This document shows, in pieces, positions 16,140 to 26,112 of a DNA stretch of 64,000 nucleotides. Both the position numbers and the translations under genes were made by a program. Under the pieces are notes generated by a model, which saw nothing but the letters and a program-made list of their open reading frames with translations, was not told the DNA's origin and ran no database searches. This stretch comes from Vibrio rotiferianus CAIM 577 = LMG 21460. Lineage in GTDB: Bacteria > Pseudomonadota > Gammaproteobacteria > Enterobacterales > Vibrionaceae. The stretch's first letter is position 1, and each line of letters opens with the position of its first letter. The DNA lies in the NCBI RefSeq assembly GCF_002741985.1, contig NZ_APHW01000105.1, forward strand, positions 62,001 to 126,000, read 5' to 3'.

Positions 16140-18257
16140 ATGAAAGAGAAAAAACTAATTGAGTTAAGCGGAACAGAGTCCCAACTGATTATCGAGGTAG
16201 GCGACTTTGCAGAAATTCTACACTGGGGTAAAAAGCTAAGTGGCAGCCTAGAAAACTTTCGCTCCGCTTTGCATCGTCCGGTTCCACATGGACGCTTAGA
16301 TAAAGACGTAGCCATGACAACGTTACCTGAACTTGGTCGTGGTGTATTCAGCAGCCCGGGGCTGGAAGGGCATCGTGATGGGCAGGACTGGGCGCCAGTA
16401 TTCTTCCTAAAAGATATTCAACAAAGTAATACTCAAATCAGTATTTCAAGTGAAGATGAGCAGGCTGGGCTACAACTGTTAACAGAGATTTGTTTAGATG
16501 AATTTGATGTAGTTAAAACACGTCACACCTTAACTAACCTCAAGTCCGGTCAATATTTCGTCAACCGCTTTGCGAACTCAATGCCATTACCTGTAAGAGT
16601 CAATGAATTGATGACGTTCCACGGCCGTTGGGCAAGAGAATTCCAAACACAACGTCAGCCGCTTCTTCATAACGGCTATCAGCAAGAGAACAGACGCGGT
16701 AGGACTTCCCATGAACACTATCCGGCAATGGTGGCTGGTACGTCTAACTTCAGTGAGACCCACGGCGATGTTTGGGGATTCCACTTTGCTTGGAGCGGTA
16801 ACCATCGATTACGTGCCGATGTAAAAACGGATGGTCGTCGTATGATGCAAGCTGAAGTGATCTATTTTCCTGGAGAAGTCGCGCTGGAAAAAGGGGAAAG
16901 CATTGCTACGCCATGGTTGTATGCAAGTTACAGTGAGAACGGACTCAATGAGATGAGTCATCAATTCCATTCGCATGTAAGACACTCGATCATCGCGGAA
17001 GACTTTCAGAAGAAGTTACGTCCGGTGCATTTGAATACATGGGAAGGGATCTATTTCGACCACGATCCTGAATACATCATGGAAATGGCCTCGCAAGCAG
17101 CAGAAATGGGAGTGGAGCGTTTTATCATTGATGACGGATGGTTCAGAGGTCGCGATGATGACACAGCGGCATTAGGGGATTGGTTCTTGGATGAGCGCAA
17201 ATACCCAAATGGCCTTGAGCCAGTTGTCGATCACGTTAATGCATTAGGCATGGAATTTGGTTTGTGGTTTGAGCCAGAAATGATCAATAAAGACTCAGGT
17301 TTATACCGCGAACATCCGGATTGGCTGCTAGCTGTCGATGGTTATGAACAACCGACAGGCAGACATCAACATGTTATTGATTTGCAAAACGATGATGCGT
17401 TCAACTTCTTATACGAACGATTGGATCATTTCTTAAGCACCTACAATATTCGCTACATCAAGTGGGATATGAACCGAGAAATCGTTCAGCCTGCGCATGA
17501 TGGCGTGGCATCTGGCCGCAAGCAGACAGAGCGTTACTACCAGTTGGTCGATAAGGTAAGAGCCAAATTCCCTCACGTCAGTATTGAGTCCTGCGCGGGT
17601 GGCGGTGGCCGTATTGACTACGAAATTTTGAAACGCACTGACCGTTTCTGGCCCTCGGATAATAACGATGCGTTAGAAAGGCAAGGGATCCAGCGTGGTA
17701 TGAGTTACTTCTTCCCGCCAGAAGTGATGGGCAGCCATATTGGATCTGATAAATGTCATTGTACTCGCCGCCGTCATAGTATTGAGTTCCGTGGATTGAC
17801 GGCACTGTTTGGCCATATGGGAATAGAGCTTGATCCGGTGAAAGAAGATAGTGATGAAAAAGCGAACTTTGCTCGTTATGTCGCGCTACACAAGCAGTTA
17901 CGTGATCTGTTACATACTGGGAAAATGTGGCGTACCCCGACCGATGATAGATCGCATCAGATAATGTCAGTCGTATCGGAAGATCAATCCGAAGCGGTTG
18001 TGATGGTTGCTCAATTGGATATGCCAACACATTCACTAAGTGGCAACCTGAGAATATTAGGCTTGGATGATTCAGCAACTTACCGTATTTATGTTTTGGA
18101 CGCGCCGGCAAATTACAACGACATTGTCGTATTCCAGCCGCCTTGGACTGAAGCTGGTTGCGAACTCAGTGGTGAGTGGTGCAAAGAGGTTGGTTTAAGC
18201 ATGCCGCTACTCGATCCAGAAACTGCGATGTTAATTAAAGTCGAGAAGATAAATTGA
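16140..18257 (+). CDS. alpha-galactosidase, glycoside hydrolase family 36 (RafA-like)
   Basis: 705 residues, the usual length of bacterial GH36 enzymes. An N-terminal beta-supersandwich (1-290) precedes a (beta/alpha)8 barrel with IIDDGWFRGRDDD, GLWFEPEMIN and YIKWDMNR, whose Asp443 is the nucleophile, and FWPSDNNDALERQ, whose Asp507 is the acid/base. The C-terminal beta domain ends at 705. There is no signal peptide, so it acts in the cytoplasm on raffinose, stachyose or melibiose brought in by the neighbouring carriers. It is followed 91 bp later by a GPH symporter and is preceded by promoter block A. Confidence 0.93.
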   Translation: MKEKKLIELSGTESQLIIEVGDFAEILHWGKKLSGSLENFRSALHRPVPHGRLDKDVAMTTLPELGRGVFSSPGLEGHRDGQDWAPVFFLKDIQQSNTQISISSEDEQAGLQLLTEICLDEFDVVKTRHTLTNLKSGQYFVNRFANSMPLPVRVNELMTFHGRWAREFQTQRQPLLHNGYQQENRRGRTSHEHYPAMVAGTSNFSETHGDVWGFHFAWSGNHRLRADVKTDGRRMMQAEVIYFPGEVALEKGESIATPWLYASYSENGLNEMSHQFHSHVRHSIIAEDFQKKLRPVHLNTWEGIYFDHDPEYIMEMASQAAEMGVERFIIDDGWFRGRDDDTAALGDWFLDERKYPNGLEPVVDHVNALGMEFGLWFEPEMINKDSGLYREHPDWLLAVDGYEQPTGRHQHVIDLQNDDAFNFLYERLDHFLSTYNIRYIKWDMNREIVQPAHDGVASGRKQTERYYQLVDKVRAKFPHVSIESCAGGGGRIDYEILKRTDRFWPSDNNDALERQGIQRGMSYFFPPEVMGSHIGSDKCHCTRRRHSIEFRGLTALFGHMGIELDPVKEDSDEKANFARYVALHKQLRDLLHTGKMWRTPTDDRSHQIMSVVSEDQSEAVVMVAQLDMPTHSLSGNLRILGLDDSATYRIYVLDAPANYNDIVVFQPPWTEAGCELSGEWCKEVGLSMPLLDPETAMLIKVEKIN

Positions 18258-18348
18258 TTCGGTATCTCGGATAAATAAAACGGCTTTGGCTATCAATGAA
18301 ATGTCGTTGGTAGCCAATTATGCCGAAGACAAAGAACAGGGTAGTAAC

Positions 18349-19727
18349 ATGTCTAATCAAATAACGATAAAAACCAAAGCATCCTACGGACTTGCTGCAT
18401 TAGGTAAAGATTTCGCCTGTGCACCTATTTATATTTTTTTAATGTTTTACTTTACCGATGTAGCCGGTCTCTCGGCAGGCTTTATCGGCACTATCTTTTT
18501 AGCTGCGAGAATTATCGACGCTGTGACAGATCCCATGATGGGATGATAGTAGACAACACCCGCTCAAGATTTGGTAAGTTCCGTCCTTGGATTGTCATTG
18601 GAACACTTTTGAATGCCGTCGTTCTGATCGCTTTATTCCGCACTCACACGTTTGAGGGCACTCCTCTTTATATCTATGCCGCAGCGGCTTATATTTTGTG
18701 GGGCTTAACTTACACAATCATGGATATTCCGTATTGGTCGATGATACCAGCATTATCCAGCTCCCGAGAGGAAAGAGAGAAATTAGTCATTTGGCCGCGT
18801 ATGTTTGCCAGTCTTGCTTGGTTTCTAACTGGTACTTACGGTCTGACTATCATTGGCAAGTTAGGTAACGGCGATCAGGGGGAAGGTTTTTCCAATCTCG
18901 CAATGCTAATAGCCGTACTGTTTATTATGAGCGCATTCTTAGTCGCAAGAAATGTTAAAGAGAGTGTGACTGTTGATAAAACAACGGAAAGATTTAACTT
19001 AAAAGATGTGGCTAATATTTTAAAGTCTAATGACCAACTCAAAGTATTAATCAGTTCTGTACTGACGTTCCAGATTGCCAATATGATATTTGGAGGCTTT
19101 GCAATCTACTACTTCACTTATGCTTTGAATAAGGCTGAATTGTTTTCTACCTATATGATGGTGTCAGGGATTGCTGAATTCATCGGTGTTATTACTTTTC
19201 CTTATATAGCAAAGTTATTCCCTCGTAAAAACTTATGGCTAATTGCATGTGGTCTTGCGGTCTTATCTTGCGTTCTATTGTATGTAATGCGTGCTTTTGT
19301 TCCTGGTAGCGTATTTCTGATAGCCATAGGAGCTGCCGCGAAATCATATGGTGTGGGCATTGTAAATGCACTTCAGACCGTAATGTTAGCTGATGTTGTC
19401 GATTATGGGGAATATAAGACAGGTCACCGAAGCGAGAGCGTCATTTTCTCGGTACAAACTATGTTGGTTAAGTTTGCAGGCGCAGCGGGCGGATTCGTTG
19501 TCGGTGTTGGCCTGTCATTCGTTGGGTATATCCCCAATGCAGTTCAAAGTAGCGAAACCATTGCAGGCTTGGAATTTATGATGATTGGGCTTCCGGCATT
19601 ATTAATGATAGCCAGTATCGTTGTTTACCGAAAATTCTATCGTCTTCATGACGGTTTTGATAAAAACAAAATTGAAACGGCGATGGAGAGATATGGCTTT
19701 AAACGACCAATATTGCTTAGCAACTAA
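18349..19727 (+). pseudogene. GPH-family (MelB-like) sugar:cation symporter, interrupted by a one-base frameshift near 18540
   Basis: The start ATG at 18349 gives MSNQITIKTKASYGLAALGK, the normal N-terminus of glycoside-pentoside-hexuronide symporters. The first frame stops just after VTDPMMG at 18546, and the second frame carries on IVDNTRSRFGKFRPW to 19727. Adding one G in the GGG run (giving DPMMGMIVDN) makes a continuous protein of about 459 residues with 12 membrane helices. The partner of the adjacent GH36 gene would be raffinose or melibiose uptake. Whether the break is real or a base-calling error cannot be told here; the rest of the gene is free of stops, which suggests a very recent event or an error. 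Confidence 0.8.
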
Positions 19728-19743
19728 GTAAATAAACCGTAAA

Positions 19744-19774
19744 TTTCCCTCTGATTAAATAATATTGAGGGAAA
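19744..19774 (+). terminator. hairpin after the symporter gene
   Basis: TTTCCCTC (19744-19751) pairs with GAGGGAAA (19767-19774). There is no clear T run, so it is a weak terminator or transcript-stabilising hairpin. The gap to 20027 is very AT-rich and holds the leader of the porin gene; no other gene is seen. Confidence 0.5.
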
Positions 19775-20027
19775 GGATAACAATTTTATAATCGAGCGAG
19801 TACCTTACCTAAACTAATGAATAGTGAATTATCACTATATTAACACTGCTTCTTATTTATTATTAATTAACTTGTTGGATAAAAAATCACTAAGTTATTT
19901 AATTTAAAATAAGATAATAAAAGTAACAGAATTTAATTCAGTAACGGAAATATTGTCTTTTTACGAAAGGGCGGGATTTATATTGTTTAAATTCCACGAT
20001 TTAATAAAAACAAATATAGGTAAAATT

Positions 20028-21146
20028 ATGAACAGAACATTTAAACTATCTCTGGGCGCCGTCTGTGTATCATTTGCACTATCAGCAAATGCTGGTGTTA
20101 AGATCATTGATAATGAACTAGGTAACTTTTCTATTGCTGGTAATGTTGAATTAAACTTTAACTACCGCGATCGCGAGTCGAATGCGTCAGATGACCAAGA
20201 GTTTAACCAGGACGGTCGTGTGCTGATTGAATTTGCAGGCGAAAAATACACAGATAAAGATTACTTTGTCGGTGTTAAGGCACAGCCACTATTTGAAAGC
20301 ACTGGTAAGGTTGTATTGGATGATGCTTACTTTGAGTTTGGTAAAAAGGATGGCTGGGCAATAAAAGCAGGTCGTTTTGAGGGAACAGATATGTTCCCTG
20401 TGGGTTTGGATGTATTCCTCGAATATTCGGGCGATACCTCTAATGATCTTTACACCGATGGCTGGGCATACACTTACCAACTGAAAGAAGCGCGTGGTCG
20501 TGGGTCTGATGGTCAATTGATGTATCACCAGACGTTTGGCAACCTATATGTTGAACTGGGTTCGATGATGGGCGACCGCTCCAACCTGTTTAGGGATGGT
20601 GTTGATGGCACCTATCATGGAAATGAAATCGATAAAAGCAAAGACTCATTTTTAGTTCGTCCTCTTATCGCTTACGATTTAGGTCAATTCCGCATTGCCG
20701 CAGCGATGGAAACAAATTTAGTTTCTAATGCAGTTGTGGCCAATGGTGTCGATATCTCCGACCGTACTGGCTATGGCGTCACTGGTAACTGGTCTAACGA
20801 TGGTTGGTCAGTTAACGTCAATGTTGCTTATCTGGACGCAGTTGATGAGACCAACTTTAGTACTGGCGTCAACGCGCTCTGGAACAATGTCGGTATTGGC
20901 TATGTGTATGCAGACAACGAATACGACAACAAAGAGCTTTCAGGATGGGTGGATGGCAATGTTGAAGTATCAACCATTTACGCATCATATGCTTTGAGAG
21001 ATGTATTAGACGTTAAGGATTTCTCAATCCTGTTAGGTTCGTACTATACCTGCATTTCGAATAAGCTAACTCAATCACAATCTGATGAATATTTTAAAGA
21101 ATATGATGATTTTGGTGCTCGAGTTCGTCTGTTTTATGCGTTTTAA
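20028..21146 (+). CDS. outer-membrane glycoporin, RafY-like
   Basis: From the ATG at 20028 (rather than the longer frame from 19953) the product has a clear signal peptide, LSLGAVCVSFALSANA, and 372 residues. The mature protein alternates beta strands with acidic loops (VELNFNYRDRES, DYFVGVKAQPLF) and ends in phenylalanine (RVRLFYAF), the signal for outer-membrane assembly. It resembles the RafY porin family that admits raffinose and larger oligosaccharides and differs from the LamB-like porins elsewhere in the window. Its place between two alpha-galactoside uptake systems supports that role. Confidence 0.8.
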   Translation: MNRTFKLSLGAVCVSFALSANAGVKIIDNELGNFSIAGNVELNFNYRDRESNASDDQEFNQDGRVLIEFAGEKYTDKDYFVGVKAQPLFESTGKVVLDDAYFEFGKKDGWAIKAGRFEGTDMFPVGLDVFLEYSGDTSNDLYTDGWAYTYQLKEARGRGSDGQLMYHQTFGNLYVELGSMMGDRSNLFRDGVDGTYHGNEIDKSKDSFLVRPLIAYDLGQFRIAAAMETNLVSNAVVANGVDISDRTGYGVTGNWSNDGWSVNVNVAYLDAVDETNFSTGVNALWNNVGIGYVYADNEYDNKELSGWVDGNVEVSTIYASYALRDVLDVKDFSILLGSYYTCISNKLTQSQSDEYFKEYDDFGARVRLFYAF

Positions 21147-21170
21147 ATCTGATTGGGTGTGACATCACCT

Positions 21171-21210
21171 AAGCCATAGTTAATACCAGCATGGGTATTA
21201 GCTATGGCTT
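21171..21210 (+). terminator. likely terminator after the RafY-like porin
   Basis: A long stem, AAGCCATAG...TACC against GGGTA...CTATGGCTT (21171-21187 with 21193-21210), lies 25 bp after the stop; a moderately T-rich stretch (ATCTTTTCTC) follows. Confidence 0.6.
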
Positions 21211-21768
21211 ATCCATCTTTTCTCTGGTGGTTTAACTGTGTTCAAGTACCTTATAACTTATACAACGCCTTCCTCTGCTTAATAATTGTCAATACTTACA
21301 CTGTTTACCTACGCGTTAATATTCTGCATCAACTAATACGCTCCTTTTCTTCTCTTCCTGAGCCCCCCCCTTAATTTATTCATCATATTAATAGACTAAA
21401 AGCCCTGTAGGTCAAAATCGCACACGAACATTGCACGATTCAGGTGTTATCCATGAACAAATATGAATGTATAAGTATTAAATACTCATCGTCGGTCTAT
21501 TATTTTGTTAATAACTAATACAAATCTTGTACGGGAGCCAAGGAGGGGCATTTTTCTACATAAAAAACCTGACTATTCCAGATAAATAATACTGTGATCT
21601 ACATAATGTTTTTATGGATTTTAATGACAAAAAGTAAGAATGAAAAGGTGAAGTAAACACGGTTTATAGGTATTGGAGTGTACGATTGTTTGAGTCTATA
21701 CCATGGATAGTGTCGGTTATTTCGTGGTTTTATTTGATTGTGTAAGGAATTAATCCATTTACTCTGGA
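21211..21768. other. long intergenic stretch
   Basis: No gene is supported. It includes a C8 tract (21363-21370) and a half-matched CRP-like site, CTGTGATCTACATAATG, near 21591. The ABC importer promoter block follows at 21769. Confidence 0.4.
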
Positions 21769-21835
21769 AAAGTAAGAATTGGTGATGTGAGGTCAGAACT
21801 GGATTTGATGATAATTAAAGAGTCGGATAATTTGA
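21769..21835 (+). promoter_or_regulatory. activator-type promoter block, copy B (ahead of the ABC importer)
   Basis: It is colinear with 16034-16100 over 67 bp. A -10-like GATAAT at 21826-21831 sits 15 bp from TTGATG (21805-21810), a spacing and -35 typical of promoters that need an activator. The conserved upstream half (AAAGTAAG, TTGGTGATGTGAGG) is the candidate operator for the MelR-like protein at 14953. The block ends 57 bp before the binding-protein gene. Confidence 0.6.
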
Positions 21836-21892
21836 ATAAACAAAAAGAAATAACACGTACTCTACCATCCATATATTAAAGGACCGTGCATA

Positions 21893-23953
21893 ATGAATTA
21901 TAAGAAGCATCTATTTGGACTCTCAATTGTATGCATATGCTTTCCTGCATTATCGGAAACGCTGCCAGCAGGAGCGACGAAAATTCCGAAGGCTTCGGAA
22001 ATACCAAATCGCTTATCTATTGAATATTTTTCTCCTGAGCAAATGGTTGAGTTCAAAAAACTTGACCACTATTCAGAGCCTCAATGGCTCACCGATAATT
22101 ACGTAAAAACCGGTAAATTGCCGCCAGTTGAGCAACGTTTGCCTGATGTTCCAATGGTATTAAAAACGGCGTCTATGCCTGACGGCGTCGGCGTTTACGG
22201 CGGCGTTCTTCGCCATGTTATCGGTGGCCGACCACAGGGCTGGAACTGGTCTGCTGCACACTCTCAAGGGTGGGGCGGTATCAATTATACCGTGCAGCAA
22301 TGTTTAACACGCACTGGTCCGATGTATCAGATTAAACCTGATGAGCTAGAAGTTCTGCCGAATCTGGCTCAGAGTTGGGAGTGGTCTGATGACGGCATGG
22401 CGTTAACCATGCATCTGATTAAAGGAGCTAAATGGTCAGACGGAGAACCATTTACCTCCGAAGACGTACGCTTCTACTGGGAAAATACCGTTTTAGAACC
22501 AAGAATTCCGTCGTTCTCTTCGCAAAACGCATTGGGTGAAGGGGCTACTCTGGAAATCGTTGACGAATACACCATTCGCTGGCACTTCGAGAAAGCATTT
22601 CAGAATCAGGCACTTTATAACATGGCCTTTATGACATTCTGTCCGGGGCCGGCACATATTCTAAAACCACTTCATCCTAAGTATAACGATAACGTCACGT
22701 TTGAGGATTTTAGCAACGCGTTACCTGCCAATGCAGTACCTACGGTCACGATGGGACCATGGGTACCAGTCAGCTACAAAGAAGATCAGATTATTGTGCT
22801 GCGCCGTAACCCTTACTACTGGAAAGTGGACGAAGCGGGTAACCAACTGCCTTATATCGACGAAATGCGTTACAAGCTTTCTACGTGGGAATCGCGAACA
22901 TTAGAGACCATGTCAGGCAGTGCGGATTTTTCCAATATGGAAAACCCGCCAATATATATTGAAACGTTACGCAAACTCGCTTCGCCTAATTCACCAACTC
23001 GAGCCATGTTTGGGCCACGTAACCTGGCGTTCCAGATTCAGATGAACATGAACCCGACATTATCTGTCAGCGATGACCGAGAAGCGGCGATTCGACAATT
23101 GAATCGAGACCTCAAATTCCGTAAAGCGATTTCTCATGCCATAGACAGAAAAAGCTTAGGACAAGCCTTGGTTAAAGGTCCGTTTACGGCTGAATATGCC
23201 GGTGGTTTGCATCCGGAAACGGCCTTTTATCGAGCAGATGACGTCGTTTATTTTCCATACAACCCAAGCTTGTCTAAACAGTATTTAGCAGAGTTAGGGC
23301 TGGTTGATACTGACGGCAATGGTGTTGTGAACTTCCCTAAAGAGGTGAATAGCGGCGATGACGTTGAAATTGTACTAAACAGCGGCAACGGTACTGCGGA
23401 CGGAGTCTTCAATGAAAACCTGGTTTCTATGATGTCTGACATTGGTATCAAACTGATCCCAAGGTTACTCGATAGCGTTCAGGGTGACTCATCGCGTGAT
23501 GCGGCAGATTTTGACTGGCGCTTAAATCGCAGTGACAAAGAATTAATCGTTCCAATGCAACGTATGGAGTGGTTAGCGCCAATTGCGCAGAGTGGTCCGG
23601 TATGGCACCGAGGTACCGAAAATAAACCGCAGGTACTTCAGCCGTTTGAAGAAAAGATGGTGACCTTAGCTCATCAGATATTCGCTGAGCGTGACACGGC
23701 GAAACAAGCGGATCTTATTGGTCAGTTAAACCATGAAATGACCAAAAATGTGTACCACGTCGGCTTGGTCGCCTATCCAGGGGCTTTACTCGTTAACAAG
23801 CGTATTAAGAACGTGCCTAACGCACCAATCACGGCATACCAGTGGGCCGAAGATGCCGTCATGCGCGAACGTTTTTGGGTACCACAAGATCAGCAGCTGA
23901 AAGAACTGCAGCCACACACTGTTCCTGAGTACAAGCTTGATACTAAGAAGTAA
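21893..23953 (+). CDS. periplasmic binding protein of an Opp-type ABC importer, likely for alpha-galactosides
   Basis: 686 residues with a signal peptide ending near ALSETLPAG and the family 5 (peptide/nickel/oligosaccharide) solute-binding fold: LEVLPNLAQSWEWSDDGMALT, KWSDGEPFTSEDVRFYW, and later FRKAISHAIDRKSLGQAL. It is longer than OppA (about 540), as are the AgpA-like alpha-galactoside binding proteins of rhizobia. It leads an operon with two permeases and a fused ATPase and is preceded by the same control block as the GH36 gene, so raffinose-family sugars are the likely load. Specificity is inferred from context. Confidence 0.82.
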   Translation: MNYKKHLFGLSIVCICFPALSETLPAGATKIPKASEIPNRLSIEYFSPEQMVEFKKLDHYSEPQWLTDNYVKTGKLPPVEQRLPDVPMVLKTASMPDGVGVYGGVLRHVIGGRPQGWNWSAAHSQGWGGINYTVQQCLTRTGPMYQIKPDELEVLPNLAQSWEWSDDGMALTMHLIKGAKWSDGEPFTSEDVRFYWENTVLEPRIPSFSSQNALGEGATLEIVDEYTIRWHFEKAFQNQALYNMAFMTFCPGPAHILKPLHPKYNDNVTFEDFSNALPANAVPTVTMGPWVPVSYKEDQIIVLRRNPYYWKVDEAGNQLPYIDEMRYKLSTWESRTLETMSGSADFSNMENPPIYIETLRKLASPNSPTRAMFGPRNLAFQIQMNMNPTLSVSDDREAAIRQLNRDLKFRKAISHAIDRKSLGQALVKGPFTAEYAGGLHPETAFYRADDVVYFPYNPSLSKQYLAELGLVDTDGNGVVNFPKEVNSGDDVEIVLNSGNGTADGVFNENLVSMMSDIGIKLIPRLLDSVQGDSSRDAADFDWRLNRSDKELIVPMQRMEWLAPIAQSGPVWHRGTENKPQVLQPFEEKMVTLAHQIFAERDTAKQADLIGQLNHEMTKNVYHVGLVAYPGALLVNKRIKNVPNAPITAYQWAEDAVMRERFWVPQDQQLKELQPHTVPEYKLDTKK

Positions 23954-23963
23954 TACAAGGATA

Positions 23964-23986
23964 AGGCGGGAAGCAATCTCCCGCCT
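23964..23986 (+). terminator. intercistronic hairpin after the binding-protein gene
   Basis: AGGCGGGA / TCCCGCCT (23964-23971 and 23979-23986, loop 7) is a stable 8-bp GC stem 10 bp after the stop and 16 bp before the permease ATG, without a T run. Such hairpins behind binding-protein genes protect the upstream mRNA and lower permease yield. Confidence 0.65.
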
Positions 23987-24002
23987 GAATATGGGATGTA
24001 AC

Positions 24003-25001
24003 ATGATTGAATTTATTACTAAACGGATACTTAGCACTATCGGTTTACTGCTTGTACTTAGTGCTATCACTTTCGTCATCATCCAACTGCCAGATGGAGA
24101 TTACGGCGATTTAATTAAAAACCAAGCGATTTCTATGGGCGGGGCTTCTCCGGAGCAGGCTCAGCAGTTAGCGGATGCTGCCAGGGAGCGTTATGGCTTA
24201 AACGAACCAGTTCTGACTCAGTACGCGAATTGGTTAAAAAATATCGTTTTCCACTTTGATTTTGGCTACTCGTTTGCTTACAACAAACCCGTTATGGACG
24301 TTGTTGGAGAACGTTTACCAAGAACGATTTTTATCGCGCTGGGGTGTCATATAGGAGCGACTTTATTAGGGGTGTTTGCGGGGATTTTCGCTGCGACTAA
24401 CCAAAATAGAATCGGGGACAGAGTGGCGACGTTATTGTCCTTTATCGCGATGACTGTGCCTCGATTCGTTATGGCCATCATTATCGTTTATTTCATGATA
24501 TTCGCCTGGGACATTGGTTCGATAGGCGCGATGAACTCTCCCGAATATCTATTTGAACCGATGTCCTGGAATAAGTTCTTCGATACCTTGGTTCACATCT
24601 GGCCGGTAATCTTTATTGCAGCCTTCGGTGGTATGGCATTCAACCTTCGACTGATGCGCGGTAACTTGCTCGATATTCTAAAAATGCAATACATCGAAAC
24701 GGCTCGTGCAAAAGGGCTACGTGAAAGCAAAGTTATTTATAAACATGCAGTACCGAATGCCTTACATAGTTTGATTTCTTATCAGGGTGTTGCATTGCCT
24801 TACATGATTACCGGCGAGATGGAAGCGGCGATGGTTCTTGGAATACCAACCATTGGTCCTCTGATCATTTCTGCAATGGCAGAGCAGGATACGTATGTTA
24901 TCGGCACGATTATGTTGCTGGTCGCTGCTTTGCTCATTATCGGCAACCTAATCTCCGATTTATTGTTAGCCATCTTAGATCCAAGAATTCGTTTATCGTA
25001 G
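24003..25001 (+). CDS. ABC importer permease (DppB/OppB type)
   Basis: 332 residues from the ATG at 24003 with six membrane helices. An N-terminal FITKRILSTIGLLLVLSAI and the cytoplasmic loop ETARAKGLRESKVIYKHAVPN, the EAA motif that contacts the ATPase, identify it as an OppB-type subunit. It forms the inner-membrane channel with the next gene product, whose start is 9 bp after this stop. Confidence 0.9.
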   Translation: MIEFITKRILSTIGLLLVLSAITFVIIQLPDGDYGDLIKNQAISMGGASPEQAQQLADAARERYGLNEPVLTQYANWLKNIVFHFDFGYSFAYNKPVMDVVGERLPRTIFIALGCHIGATLLGVFAGIFAATNQNRIGDRVATLLSFIAMTVPRFVMAIIIVYFMIFAWDIGSIGAMNSPEYLFEPMSWNKFFDTLVHIWPVIFIAAFGGMAFNLRLMRGNLLDILKMQYIETARAKGLRESKVIYKHAVPNALHSLISYQGVALPYMITGEMEAAMVLGIPTIGPLIISAMAEQDTYVIGTIMLLVAALLIIGNLISDLLLAILDPRIRLS

Positions 25002-25010
25002 GTAGTACTC

Positions 25011-26090
25011 ATGAAACAATCACAAAGTTACTCGAGCTTAGTTTGGATACGTTTCAAACGAAATAAAATGGCATTGATGAGTTTAGTTCTGCTTACTCTT
25101 CTTGGCCTGACGTCTATTTTCGCCCCGTTTTTTTCGTCTAACGATCCAACGGTGCGCTTTAGTGAAAATATTTATGACGCGCCAGCGAATATTAATTTCT
25201 TCGATTCTGAAGGTAATTTTCATTTACGTCCTTTTGTGTACGAGAAAGTCGTTGATCTTGATCCTGTTACTTTCTTACCTGTCGTCACAGAAAATAAGGA
25301 CAGTCGCATTCATTTAGAATTCTTTCACCAGGGCTGGGAATACGAATTTTTGGGTATGAGCTTTAATACTCATTTAGTTGGGTTAGAAGATGGCTCACCA
25401 CTTTTTCTACTTGGTTCAGACAACTTAGGGCGAGATCTGCTTGCTCGTTGTTTCTTCGGTAGCCGAATTACCTTGATCTTTGCAATTACGGTTGTGTTCG
25501 TTGTGGTCTCTGTCGGTACAGTTGTCGGTATTCTGTCTGGTTATTATGGTGGCCGATTCGATTTCGTTGTACAGCGTATTGCAGAGTTGGCTTTAGCATT
25601 CCCTGCGGTGCCACTCTATCTAGCGCTGATCGCGGTGTTACCAAAAACAGCCGATTCACTGAGTGTCTTTATCATGCTCATCGTTATCCTGTCGTCACTG
25701 CAGTGGGCATTTGTTGCTCGTCAGGTTCGCGCGCAAGCCCTGTCGATGCGTAACCTGGATTACATTCGAGCAGCGAAATCAGTGGGTGCAAAAGATATGC
25801 GTATTGTACTTCGTCATATTTTGCCTAACGTCACCAGTAACGTAGTTGTTCTTGCGACCATTATGTTGCCAACCATCGTACTGACCGAAAGTTTCTTCAG
25901 CTTTTTGGCTGTAGGGGTAAAAGCACCCATGTTTAGCTGGGGTTCATTGCTTAATGCAGCCGGACAATTCCAAACCATCGGTTCTTATCCGTGGCTGCTT
26001 TATCCCGTTGGTTTCATCTTAGTTGCTGTATTAGGTTTTAACGCACTTGGTGACGGTCTGCGTGACGCCGTTGACCCGTACTCTAATTAA
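25011..26090 (+). CDS. ABC importer permease (DppC/OppC type)
   Basis: 359 residues. N-terminal RFKRNKMALMSLVLLTLLGL is typical of OppC subunits, as is the large periplasmic loop before GSDNLGRDLLARCFFGSR. The EAA loop reads YIRAAKSVGAKDMRIVLRHI. Second half of the channel for the binding protein at 21893. It is separated from the ATPase gene by 22 bp. Confidence 0.9.
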   Translation: MKQSQSYSSLVWIRFKRNKMALMSLVLLTLLGLTSIFAPFFSSNDPTVRFSENIYDAPANINFFDSEGNFHLRPFVYEKVVDLDPVTFLPVVTENKDSRIHLEFFHQGWEYEFLGMSFNTHLVGLEDGSPLFLLGSDNLGRDLLARCFFGSRITLIFAITVVFVVVSVGTVVGILSGYYGGRFDFVVQRIAELALAFPAVPLYLALIAVLPKTADSLSVFIMLIVILSSLQWAFVARQVRAQALSMRNLDYIRAAKSVGAKDMRIVLRHILPNVTSNVVVLATIMLPTIVLTESFFSFLAVGVKAPMFSWGSLLNAAGQFQTIGSYPWLLYPVGFILVAVLGFNALGDGLRDAVDPYSN

Positions 26091-26112
26091 CCGCTGATGT
26101 TGAGGAAAGATT

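Noticed and set aside
16016..16315. Antisense frame of 99 residues over the start of the GH36 gene
   Set aside because: It covers the promoter block and the N-terminus of a clear enzyme; composition is unlike a protein and no ribosome site is present.
17578..18111. Long antisense frame (177 residues) inside the GH36 gene
   Set aside because: It mirrors the codon pattern of the real gene on the other strand and has no recognisable domain.
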